Assembly: GCA_964293585.1 (NCBI GenBank)
Contig: CAXYYS010000105.1
Span: 1 to 5,301 of the forward strand
Direction: 5' to 3'
From: JAKVKY01 sp964293585
GTDB lineage: Bacteria > Bacillota > Negativicutes > Acidaminococcales > Acidaminococcaceae
DNA length: 5,301 nt
Position numbers and translations under genes: made by a program. A model generated the notes under the pieces. That model ran no database searches. It saw only the letters and a program-made list of their open reading frames with translations, and was not told where the DNA came from. Below are positions 1-5,301 of the stretch, piece by piece (the first letter of the stretch is position 1; every line of letters begins with the position of its first letter).

Positions 1-1174
1 CAGTAGAATGATGATCATATCGTAACCCGGTATTTAGTTTCCAGGTCGGTACAAACTGCCACTCATCCTGCACAAAGATTGCTTTATTGTTAATAGATTT
101 GCTACCGGAATAGGCAATCGCGTTATCGGCCTTTGCATCGTAATAAGAAGCGCCAAAAACAAGTTTGTTTCTGTCACTGGTTACTACTTGTTGCTGAGCA
201 TCCAGGCCTACCGTAACTTCACCGATATCCCCCTGATTATAATAACCATAATAATTGCGATATAACTGTACAAAGCCCTTATTTTCTTTAGTCACACCCC
301 AGTCATACTTTAATCCCAAATTATTAGTTGTTTTATCTACAGGATTAAATATAGCATTTAAAGCATTTCCCGGAGTATGACCATCCATTTTACTATAATC
401 ATAAGTCAAACCCAGAGCAGTATCTTTGGTTAAACCCTGGTCTAATTTTAAAGACAGTTTCTTCTGGTCATAATCATTGGCACTGGACCAGCTTTCCGTG
501 TTACCGTTTGTAAAATTCTTATACTTAACATCAGACTGTCTTTGGCGATCAGCGCTGATCATAAAACCTGTTTTTTCCTTTTTACCACCGTACGTAACAG
601 CATAATCCTGCGCACCCCAAGATCCAAAGCCAACCTTGGCTGTCCCATAATTATGATCAGTCTTTTTGGTGATAATATTGATAACACCACCCACAGCATC
701 GGAACCATATAAGGCACCGCCACTGCCCTTAACTACTTCTACTCTTTCAATGGCATCCACCGGCGGTAAGGTGTTGGCATCAAAGTTCGCCCTGCCTGTC
801 ATGGTTCCTGTACTGGTATTAACGCGCTTGCCATCAACCAGAACTACCACGCGTTCATCACCATTTAAACGGATAACGCGTTCATAACCATGTGTACCCG
901 TCGAAGAAATTTGTGCCCCTGGTACATCTTTCAAAGCTTCTACCGCATCTGTGTATCCGCGGCTCTCAATCTTCTTGGCATCTACCACGGTCACATTAGC
1001 AGGTGTATCTACCTTTTTATTTTCTGTACGGGTAGCTGTAACCACTACCTCGTCCAGGGTGTAAGTCGGTTCCGTGGTATCAGCTGCTGCAGCGGCTAAA
1101 GCTAAACCACTCCAGCTTCCGGTAATCAGGACCGTCATCAGGATGCTTGTGGACAAACTCTTTACCATGCTCAT
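1..1174 (-). CDS. TonB-dependent outer-membrane receptor, N-terminal part (runs off left edge)
   Basis: This gene encodes an outer-membrane receptor that would import a scarce ligand (iron chelate, haem or corrinoid) using TonB energy. About 391 codons are present, and the frame stays open to the window edge. Residues 1 to about 30 form a signal peptide: a Lys, a hydrophobic stretch (SILMTVLI) and an Ala-rich cleavage region. A TonB box, DEVVVTAT, lies at about 41-48. The plug domain follows, with family hallmarks such as VPGAQI, RLNGDERVVVLVDG, IERVEVVKG, ALYGSDAVGGVINIIT. Barrel strands follow, ending near TGLRYDHHS. Family members are usually 600-700 residues, so roughly 40% is missing beyond position 1. 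I chose the ATG at 1174 because a GGGAGG site lies 8 bases upstream; another ATG two codons later is too far from it. It has its own promoter, although the binding-protein gene ends 186 bases upstream without an obvious terminator. The substrate cannot be read from sequence. BtuB-like and siderophore-receptor assignments are both possible. Confidence 0.93.
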   Translation of the reverse strand, partial: MSMVKSLSTSILMTVLITGSWSGLALAAAAADTTEPTYTLDEVVVTATRTENKKVDTPANVTVVDAKKIESRGYTDAVEALKDVPGAQISSTGTHGYERVIRLNGDERVVVLVDGKRVNTSTGTMTGRANFDANTLPPVDAIERVEVVKGSGGALYGSDAVGGVINIITKKTDHNYGTAKVGFGSWGAQDYAVTYGGKKEKTGFMISADRQRQSDVKYKNFTNGNTESWSSANDYDQKKLSLKLDQGLTKDTALGLTYDYSKMDGHTPGNALNAIFNPVDKTTNNLGLKYDWGVTKENKGFVQLYRNYYGYYNQGDIGEVTVGLDAQQQVVTSDRNKLVFGASYYDAKADNAIAYSGSKSINNKAIFVQDEWQFVPTWKLNTGLRYDHHST

Positions 1175-1180
1175 AAAAAT

Positions 1181-1214
1181 ACCCTCCCTAAATTTATAAC
1201 CCGATAGGGAGAGT
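1181..1214 (-). repeat. Imperfect inverted repeat spanning -10 to ribosome binding site of the left receptor
   Basis: Arms 1181-1190 and 1205-1214 match as inverted repeats at 9 of 10 positions, separated by 14 bases. On the minus strand the first arm (ACTCTCCCTA) overlaps the end of the -10 box and reaches the expected start site. The second arm (TAGGGAGGGT) contains the Shine-Dalgarno sequence. Most of the first arm lies before the predicted start of transcription, so a DNA operator is more likely than an mRNA hairpin. That role is inference, and part of the symmetry may come from the purine-rich ribosome site. Confidence 0.5.
1183..1188 (-). promoter_or_regulatory. Ribosome binding site of the left TonB-dependent receptor
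   Basis: The minus strand reads GGGAGG, 8 bases before the ATG at 1174. This fixes the start codon in preference to the in-frame ATG at 1168. The site lies inside the right arm of the inverted repeat at 1181-1214. Confidence 0.8.
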
Positions 1215-1240
1215 ATAGCATAACTTTTTTAAAATGTTAA
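1212..1240 (-). promoter_or_regulatory. Sigma70/A-type promoter of the left TonB-dependent receptor
   Basis: On the minus strand TTAACA (1235-1240) is followed after 17 bases by TATACT (1212-1217), and TGC precedes the -10 as an extended element. The spacer is A/T-rich. The likely start is an A at about 1205, giving an untranslated leader of only about 30 bases. The remaining upstream stretch 1241-1360 holds no gene and no clear terminator. Confidence 0.78.
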
Positions 1241-1360
1241 TGGTATTTTTTCCTAACAAAACTATTTTCTAAGTAAATTTACATAATTGAAGCGGAAAGC
1301 ACTTTCTCTCCCGGCCAGAGTTTACACCAGGCCCCCAGAAATTTTAGGCCAGCTTCCTGC

Positions 1361-2317
1361 TCACTCCTTAAATTTCTCCGGATAAGCGGCCTTGGCCAAT
1401 TCGGCGATAGCCAGGACACAGTCCTGTGAGGTACTGTACAAATATGCATCATGGATCTGTACCAGATTCTTTTTTTGGATGGCCGTCACGGATTGCAAAG
1501 AGGGATCGGTCAGCGTCTCTTGCAAAAAGGTTTGTGCGGATTTTTTCTCGCCAAAATCCCAGGAAGGCATGATCAGTAAATCAGGGTTCATCTCCACGAT
1601 GGCTTCCTTGGAAACAGCGCCGGATTTAAAAATATTCTTTTCGCCCACCATGTTGCGCACCTGGGCATAGGTACATTCGTCATCAAAAGTGGTCTCCTTG
1701 CCGCCAAAAGCGCCCATAAAGGACAAGGCCACCACCTTGACCTGCTTATCTTTCGGGATCGTCCCCAGTTTGGCATGGATCCCCTGCAGCGACTTATCCA
1801 TCTCGGCCACCATCGCCGCCGCTTTTTTAGGCTCGCCGGTAATCTGCCCCAGCAGGGTGATGGTCTCTTTAATATCCTTGACCGTGGTAGGAGTTTTATA
1901 GACAAACACATTTACGCCCACGCCCCGCAGGGACTCTGCCAATTCCGGTCCCCTCCAGTCTGCGATCACTACTAAATCCGGCCTGGATGCCAACAGGGCT
2001 TCTGTCCCGTGGGCATCCACCCGCAGCTTTACTTTTTGCAAATCTTCTTTAGCTATGGTACTGATACCCGGATTGTCTGCCAGTTTTGAGAAAGCGGCAA
2101 TGCGATCCGCCCCCACCAGCTTGGCTAAAATCTCGTCCGTACTCACGTTGAGGGAAACAATACGCTGGGGTTTCTGCGTCAATTTCAGCTGATGCCCAGA
2201 TACATCGGTCACCGTATACGCTGCCACCTGCTGGGTGGACGAGCTCTTGCCGCCACAGGCCGTCAGACTGACCACGCAGCAAAAAGCCAGGCCCAGGCCT
2301 GCCAGTTTTTTCCACAT
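1361..2317 (-). CDS. ABC transporter substrate-binding lipoprotein, TroA/BtuF-like (iron chelate, haem or corrinoid)
   Basis: This is the ligand-capturing lipoprotein of a class III (helical-backbone) ABC importer, expected on the outer face of the inner membrane. From the ATG at 2317 it has 318 residues, typical of the family. A signal peptide beginning MWKKLAGLG leads to the lipobox LTAC, with lipidated Cys21. A Ser/Gly/Thr linker follows, then the N-lobe entry PQRIVSLNVSTDEILAKL, then RPDLVVIADW in the first lobe and NPDLLIMPSW in the second. Glu62 and Glu238 sit where family members contact permease arginines. Cys215 and Cys300 could form a disulfide, and E. coli BtuF has one in its C-terminal lobe. 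A GTG four codons upstream (2329) is also in frame. I prefer the ATG because GGAG lies 11 bases before it, while the same purines abut the GTG. It follows DUF2284 by 18 bases, so the two are probably co-transcribed. The permease and ATPase are absent here. The family is clear; the ligand is not. Confidence 0.9.
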   Translation of the reverse strand: MWKKLAGLGLAFCCVVSLTACGGKSSSTQQVAAYTVTDVSGHQLKLTQKPQRIVSLNVSTDEILAKLVGADRIAAFSKLADNPGISTIAKEDLQKVKLRVDAHGTEALLASRPDLVVIADWRGPELAESLRGVGVNVFVYKTPTTVKDIKETITLLGQITGEPKKAAAMVAEMDKSLQGIHAKLGTIPKDKQVKVVALSFMGAFGGKETTFDDECTYAQVRNMVGEKNIFKSGAVSKEAIVEMNPDLLIMPSWDFGEKKSAQTFLQETLTDPSLQSVTAIQKKNLVQIHDAYLYSTSQDCVLAIAELAKAAYPEKFKE

Positions 2318-2335
2318 GTTCCTTGCCACTCCGTA

Positions 2336-2887
2336 CTACGCCAACAGGACCAGGCAGTAAATCTTCAGTTTCTGCTCTGCGCCCTGCATCACTTCAATCT
2401 TATAGCCGTTGTCTGCGGCAAAGGCAAACACATCAATGCCCACCGCTTCCATGGAAGGACGCGCCTGGGTGGGATGGTTGCAAAATTCGCCGCAGGTCTC
2501 GCATAAATGACAGGTGCCGCCTTTTAAGGCAAAGGCCTTATAATAATTTTCCAGGAAAGCAGCCTTTTCCAGTTGCAGCAGCACCTTCAGGGTCTCGTTG
2601 CCGATCTGGACATCCCGCTGCGCATAATTTTTTAAATCCGCCGCCGTCAGCTTGTAGGTAAACTGTACCAGCAGGCCGTGCTTATACTCTTTTAAAAATT
2701 CCCGGGTCTCCTTGTAAGTGGGTACGTTAGGCGGACAGCAATGTTTGTGCCCGTAGTTGGGACAGCCAAACTGACATTTCCACCTGGTCCAGGCGCCGGT
2801 CTTAATCGAAGCCACCTCAATAATCTTGGCATCACTGGCGCCCAGTTCTTTGGCCTTGGCCACCAGTGCCTTAAACTTTTTATTCAT
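2336..2887 (-). CDS. DUF2284 family cysteine-rich putative metal/iron-sulfur protein
   Basis: This is a 183-residue soluble protein with no signal peptide or membrane segment, so it is probably cytoplasmic. It carries the two cysteine clusters typical of the DUF2284 'predicted metal-binding' family. The N-terminal cluster is Cys38-x3-Cys42-x7-Cys50-Cys51, within KCQFGCPNYG and HCCPPNVPT. The C-terminal cluster is Cys126-x2-Cys129-x2-Cys132-x3-Cys136, within CHLCETCGEFCNHP, and resembles an iron-sulfur ligand set. Two conserved-looking segments follow it: RPSMEAVGIDVF and NGYKIEV. No biochemical function is established for the family as far as I know. The gene heads a likely two-gene transcript with the binding lipoprotein, next to a TonB receptor, which hints at a role with metal or corrinoid uptake or its cofactor use. 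That role is inference. The ATG at 2887 is supported by a strong ribosome site. Its promoter overlaps the upstream terminator. Confidence 0.88.
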   Translation of the reverse strand: MNKKFKALVAKAKELGASDAKIIEVASIKTGAWTRWKCQFGCPNYGHKHCCPPNVPTYKETREFLKEYKHGLLVQFTYKLTAADLKNYAQRDVQIGNETLKVLLQLEKAAFLENYYKAFALKGGTCHLCETCGEFCNHPTQARPSMEAVGIDVFAFAADNGYKIEVMQGAEQKLKIYCLVLLA

Positions 2888-2891
2888 CTTC

Positions 2892-2898
2892 TCACCTC
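2892..2898 (-). promoter_or_regulatory. Ribosome binding site of the DUF2284 gene
   Basis: The minus strand reads GAGGTGA, 4 bases before the ATG at 2887, which supports that start. It lies directly after the T-tract of the terminator hairpin, so very little leader separates hairpin and start codon. Confidence 0.78.
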
Positions 2899-2900
2899 AT

Positions 2901-2941
2901 AAAAAACTCTCACCCTACGTCTTTAGCATAAGGTGAGAGTT
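2901..2941 (-). terminator. Intrinsic terminator hairpin between aminotransferase and DUF2284
   Basis: Two perfect 10-base arms, AACTCTCACC (2932-2941 read on minus) and GGTGAGAGTT (2905-2914), are separated by 17 bases. They are followed on the minus strand by a run of six T (2901-2906, of which the first two belong to the arm). It would end transcripts from the aminotransferase, whose stop lies 80 bases upstream. The loop is longer than in most terminators. The element also contains the -10 box and spacer of a promoter, so an operator function is an alternative. Confidence 0.68.
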
Positions 2942-2953
2942 ACGCTTTGTCAA
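2925..2953 (-). promoter_or_regulatory. Sigma70/A-type promoter for DUF2284 and the binding-lipoprotein gene
   Basis: On the minus strand a perfect TTGACA (2948-2953) is followed after exactly 17 bases by TATGCT (2925-2930). Transcription would begin near 2918, giving a leader of about 30 bases. The first arm of the terminator hairpin is the promoter spacer and the second arm is early transcribed sequence. A transcript started here contains only one arm and cannot form the terminator. Confidence 0.7.
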
Positions 2954-2968
2954 ATTTTCTTTAGTTAA

Positions 2969-3011
2969 GCAGCCTTACAACTGCCTTCCAACCTGGCAGC
3001 AGTCATGCTGC
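2969..3011 (-). repeat. Overlapping short inverted repeats after the aminotransferase stop
   Basis: A perfect 6-bp stem with a 4-base loop (GCAGCA/TGCTGC, 2996-3011) overlaps a 5-bp stem (CTGCC/GGCAG, arms 2981-2985 and 2995-2999). A third copy of GCTGC on the minus strand (2969-2973) could pair with the first arm instead. The two local stems share bases 2996-2999 and exclude each other in RNA. There is no T-tract. This may be only 3' untranslated structure of the aminotransferase message. Confidence 0.4.
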
Positions 3012-3020
3012 GAGGACGTT

Positions 3021-4214
3021 TTATTTACTCCGGCTGTTATAAGCCTTAACGCCCGCCGCCAAAAGGCCAATTGCTTTCTTAATGTCTTCACAGTTAATAA
3101 CATAAGCCAGACGCGCTTCGTTAATCCCGTTCCTGGGGTCTACATAGAAACCATTGCCGGGAGCATACATCACGGTCTCGCCGTTCACGTTAAAATCCTT
3201 CAGGAGCCAGATGGCAAAATCCTTGGCATTGTCCACCGGCAGTTTGACCATCACATAAAAAGCGCCCTGGGGCTCAGACGAGGTCAGTCCGGGAATCTTG
3301 GCCAGCTCAGCCTTGATGGTATCGCGGCGTCTCTTATATTCCTGGTTCACCGCTTCCAGATAAGACTTGGGCGTACTGTACAGGGCGGCGGCTGCTTCCT
3401 GCATGATACCGGCCACGCACAGACGGGAGGCACAGCACTTTTTCAGTTGCTTGCACAGCTCCGCGTTCCTGGTGATGATGCAGCCGATGCGGGCGCCGCA
3501 GGCACTGTAACGTTTGGACACGGAATCAATGATAACCAGATGGTCGTCCAGTTCCCTGATCGTACCAAAGCTCTGGTAGGCGCCATCATAGACGAACTCC
3601 CGGTATACTTCATCCGCAATCAGACCCAGGTTGTGTTTAAGCGCCACCCTGGTCAGCATCTCCATTTCCTGTTTGTTGAAGACCACGCCGGTAGGATTAC
3701 CGGGGTTGGTCACCAGGATAGCGCGGGTTTTAGGCGTAAGATATTTTTCTACCGTAGCCTGGTCCGGCAGACGGTAACCGTTAGCCGGGTCTGTGGGAAT
3801 ACCCACTACCTTAACATTGCCCAGGGCCGCAAAGCTGTTATAGTTAGCATAGTAAGGTTCAAAAACCAAAAGTTCATCGTCAGGATCGCACAAACTGCCA
3901 ATGGCAAAAGACAGGGCCTCCGAACCACCGTTGGTGATGAAAATATTATCGGCAGTGTACGGCATATCCCAGCTCTTATAGTAGCCGGCGATAGCCTGCA
4001 GCAGCGATTTTTCACCTTGGGAGTTGCCGTAAGCCACGATCTTGTGGTCATATTGGCGTATGGCTTCCATAAACTGGGCCGGCGTCTCAATATCCGGCTG
4101 GCCGATGTTCAGATGGTACACCTTGATGCCCTTGGCCGTAGCAGCATCGGCATAAGGAGCCAGTGCCCTGATAGGCGACAGAACCAAATTCTGGACCCGT
4201 TGAGAAATTTGCAT
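3021..4214 (-). CDS. Class I/II pyridoxal-phosphate-dependent aminotransferase
   Basis: This is a cytoplasmic fold-type I aminotransferase of 397 residues, full length for the family. It would move an amino group between an amino acid and a 2-oxo acid. Key elements in order: LNIGQPDIETP (35-45, substrate-loop motif), YGNSQGE (62-68), NGGSEAL (95-101, phosphate-binding turn), NPGNPTG (170-176, with Asn173), ADEVYREF (200-207, with Asp201 bonding the PLP ring nitrogen and Tyr204), SVSKRYSACGARIG (231-244) with Schiff-base Lys234 and phosphate-contacting Arg242, and EARLAYV with Arg368, the expected binder of the substrate carboxylate. These match aspartate-aminotransferase residues N194, D222, Y225, K258, R266 and R386. 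The subgroup looks AspB-like, but substrate (Asp, aromatic or other) cannot be assigned. A Cys-rich patch (KKCCASRLC, 258-266) is a little unusual. It has its own promoter and is followed by a terminator, so it appears monocistronic. Confidence 0.94.
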   Translation of the reverse strand: MQISQRVQNLVLSPIRALAPYADAATAKGIKVYHLNIGQPDIETPAQFMEAIRQYDHKIVAYGNSQGEKSLLQAIAGYYKSWDMPYTADNIFITNGGSEALSFAIGSLCDPDDELLVFEPYYANYNSFAALGNVKVVGIPTDPANGYRLPDQATVEKYLTPKTRAILVTNPGNPTGVVFNKQEMEMLTRVALKHNLGLIADEVYREFVYDGAYQSFGTIRELDDHLVIIDSVSKRYSACGARIGCIITRNAELCKQLKKCCASRLCVAGIMQEAAAALYSTPKSYLEAVNQEYKRRRDTIKAELAKIPGLTSSEPQGAFYVMVKLPVDNAKDFAIWLLKDFNVNGETVMYAPGNGFYVDPRNGINEARLAYVINCEDIKKAIGLLAAGVKAYNSRSK

Positions 4215-4222
4215 GATTAAAT

Positions 4223-4229
4223 CCCCCTC
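4223..4229 (-). promoter_or_regulatory. Ribosome binding site of the aminotransferase
   Basis: The minus strand reads GAGGGGG, 8 bases before the ATG at 4214, which supports that start. Confidence 0.75.
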
Positions 4230-4270
4230 ATAAAAAATTAAAATAAATAAAAATATACCTACAACTGTAA

Positions 4271-4298
4271 ATTATAACATAGTTGCCATGTTTTTCAA
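4271..4298 (-). promoter_or_regulatory. Extended -10 promoter of the aminotransferase
   Basis: On the minus strand TTGAAA (4293-4298) is followed after 16 bases by a perfect TATAAT (4271-4276), preceded by TGT as an extended -10 element. The start would be near 4264, giving a very A/T-rich leader of about 50 bases. The signals suggest a strong basal promoter. Confidence 0.78.
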
Positions 4299-4314
4299 TT
4301 AGCAAAAATGCTAA
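4299..4314 (-). promoter_or_regulatory. Perfect palindrome abutting the aminotransferase -35 box (candidate operator)
   Basis: TTAGCA and TGCTAA form perfect 6-base arms around a 4-base A/T spacer, directly adjoining the -35 hexamer. The inner bases fit the loose T-N11-A pattern of LysR-type activator sites, and the position suits an activator. An A/T-rich UP-like element is an alternative. No regulator gene is visible nearby. Confidence 0.42.
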
Positions 4315-4322
4315 AAAGTTTA

Positions 4323-4362
4323 CAAAAAACCTGGGCTTTCCCTTAAAAGGAAACCCAGGTTT
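4323..4362 (-). terminator. Intrinsic terminator of the right TonB-dependent receptor
   Basis: A 9-bp stem (AAACCTGGG with CCCAGGTTT, arms 4327-4335 and 4354-4362) continues past a bulged C at 4336 into about 5 further pairs, closed by an A/T-rich loop. On the minus strand the stem ends in six T (4324-4329). It lies about 55 bases after the receptor stop codon and separates it from the aminotransferase promoter. The plus-strand side is also followed by a T-rich stretch, so it could work in both directions. Confidence 0.87.
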
Positions 4363-4417
4363 AATAATTTTTACCGTTAGACAAGAAAAAACAGGAGGCA
4401 GTTTTAGAAACCAGGTC

Positions 4418-5301
4418 TTAGAACTTATACTTGTAGCTTAACAGGAAGTTGACCGGCGCCGTGTAATAATACGTGCCCGTATGACCCATATTATCTTCCC
4501 GGTCCAGCAGGTTATCCACGGTCAGGTTAAACTCCTGCCGCTTATCCATGGCATAGGTAACATTTAAAGAAGTGAGCAGGTAAGGCTTGGTAGCTTCGTG
4601 GGCGCCGCTGGAAAGGAGCATATACCTGTCAGCCAGGTAGTTAGCTTGCAAAGAGGCGCGCCATTTATCCTTGGCATACCCTACCCCGCCGGTTAACTGG
4701 ACCTTACCGTATTTATGCTGCCATTCTGTCAACTCCCCTGTCTTCGATCTAGATTGTAGCATGGCGTTTTGATAAGTTAAGCCATAATTATAATTCCAGC
4801 CTTCACCCTTATCTATGTTGCATGATAACTCAATACCCGTGTTCCGCATATCCTCATTGGTATATTGGTAAGTTTTTCCAGAGGTTGTATTCGCCGCAAT
4901 ATTATCTTCAATATATTCATTAAAGAATGCTGCTTTCCAACTATGTGACCCTGCTAGCTTTTTCCAGCCCAATTCATAATGAATACCCGTCTGGAGTTTC
5001 ACATTAGTGTTCGGTTCAATGATAGTACCGGTGCCTACGCTACCATAAATTTGTTTAAAAGTAGGCATCTTAAAGGACTGACCGGCGCTGGCATATAAGC
5101 TCTGGTTCTCATCCAGTTTGTGCAGGTATTGCACCTGGCTGCTCATATTGTAAAAATTATCACTATTAGGAGAAGCGGCAGTCCAGGTTCCCCTGGTGCT
5201 CAGGGTCACATTATTCCTGGCATCCAAGTCTTTGTCCCAGGAACCAAAAATGGAAAAAATATTACGCTTATATTCTTCAGAATCACTGTTACTGTCGGGA
5301 T
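4418..5301 (-). CDS. TonB-dependent outer-membrane receptor, C-terminal beta-barrel part (runs off right edge)
   Basis: This is the last 293 codons of a second TonB-dependent receptor. The frame is open from the right edge (PDSNSDSEEYKRN...) through to the TAA at 4418, so the true start lies outside the window. The content is alternating barrel strands and polar loops. Recognisable receptor elements are SFKMPTFKQIYG (about residues 75-86 of the fragment, like the family's SFRAPT..LY signature), GIHYELGWKK, a late NLTVDNLLDRED motif, and a C-terminal strand NFLLSYKYKF. That strand ends in Phe, the usual signal for assembly by the BAM machinery. The ligand is unknown; the barrel style resembles BtuB and siderophore receptors. 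A terminator follows it, so it is transcriptionally separate from the aminotransferase. It does not overlap the same part of the protein as the left receptor fragment, so the two cannot be compared directly here. Confidence 0.93.
   Translation of the reverse strand, partial: PDSNSDSEEYKRNIFSIFGSWDKDLDARNNVTLSTRGTWTAASPNSDNFYNMSSQVQYLHKLDENQSLYASAGQSFKMPTFKQIYGSVGTGTIIEPNTNVKLQTGIHYELGWKKLAGSHSWKAAFFNEYIEDNIAANTTSGKTYQYTNEDMRNTGIELSCNIDKGEGWNYNYGLTYQNAMLQSRSKTGELTEWQHKYGKVQLTGGVGYAKDKWRASLQANYLADRYMLLSSGAHEATKPYLLTSLNVTYAMDKRQEFNLTVDNLLDREDNMGHTGTYYYTAPVNFLLSYKYKF

Noticed and set aside
666..1099. Two short plus-strand frames opposite the receptor plug domain
   Set aside because: They are antisense to conserved plug motifs, with no supporting start signals.
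1288..1345. Short GC-rich self-complementary segments (GGCC repeats, GAAAG/CTTTC) after the binding-protein stop
   Set aside because: The stems are too short or the loops too tight, and no T-tract follows, so they do not make a credible terminator.
1175..1360. Cobalamin riboswitch or other known leader upstream of the left receptor
   Set aside because: No B12-box-like conserved core was seen, and the predicted transcript leader is only about 30 bases, too short for a riboswitch.
1392..2661. Several plus-strand frames and alternative minus-strand frames over the binding protein and DUF2284
   Set aside because: They overlap genes with clear family motifs, and their own translations are low-complexity or Arg/Pro-rich without domains.
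3447..4220. Long open frame of 257 codons on the plus strand
   Set aside because: It is fully antisense to a well-supported aminotransferase, has no recognisable domain and no ribosome site, so it is a shadow frame.
4349..4416. Near-direct repeat GAAACC(C)AGGT, once in the terminator and once at the receptor stop
   Set aside because: It is only about 10 bases with an indel, and is best explained by chance near the terminator stem.
5225..5227. TTG as a start codon for the right receptor fragment
   Set aside because: The frame continues upstream without a stop to the window edge, with barrel-like sequence, so the codon is an internal Leu.

Overview
All genes in this window lie on the minus strand, so biological order runs right to left. 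Two outer-membrane TonB-dependent receptors (TBDRs) occur together with clean sigma70/A-type promoters, strong GGAGG-like ribosome binding sites and a classical lipobox lipoprotein. This combination suggests a diderm Firmicute (Negativicutes, for example the Acidaminococcaceae/Selenomonadales side). That placement is an inference from gene content and signals, not from a marker gene.

Layout, 5' to 3' on the minus strand: (1) 4418-5301, the C-terminal beta-barrel part of a TBDR, open to the right edge and closed by a strong intrinsic terminator at about 4323-4362. (2) 3021-4214, a complete class I/II PLP-dependent aminotransferase with its own extended -10 promoter and a perfect short palindrome directly upstream of the -35. 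(3) 2336-2887, a DUF2284 cysteine-rich putative metal/Fe-S protein. It is preceded by a compact region where an intrinsic terminator hairpin and a near-consensus promoter are superimposed. (4) 1361-2317, a TroA/BtuF-like ABC-transporter substrate-binding lipoprotein, 18 bases behind DUF2284 and so very likely in the same transcript. (5) 1-1174, the N-terminal part (signal peptide, TonB box, plug, first barrel strands) of a second TBDR with its own strong promoter and an imperfect inverted repeat spanning the start-site region. It runs off the left edge.

Functionally, the left half looks like part of an uptake locus for an iron chelate, haem or corrinoid: an outer-membrane receptor, a periplasmic binding lipoprotein and a Cys-rich accessory protein. 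The ABC permease and ATPase are not in the window and would be expected beyond position 1. The aminotransferase looks like an independent metabolic gene sitting between two uptake genes. No RNA genes, CRISPR arrays, insertion sequences or cobalamin riboswitch were seen. No gap between genes exceeds about 200 bases. I see no clearly novel system; the most interesting points are the regulatory arrangements and the DUF2284/binding-protein pairing.
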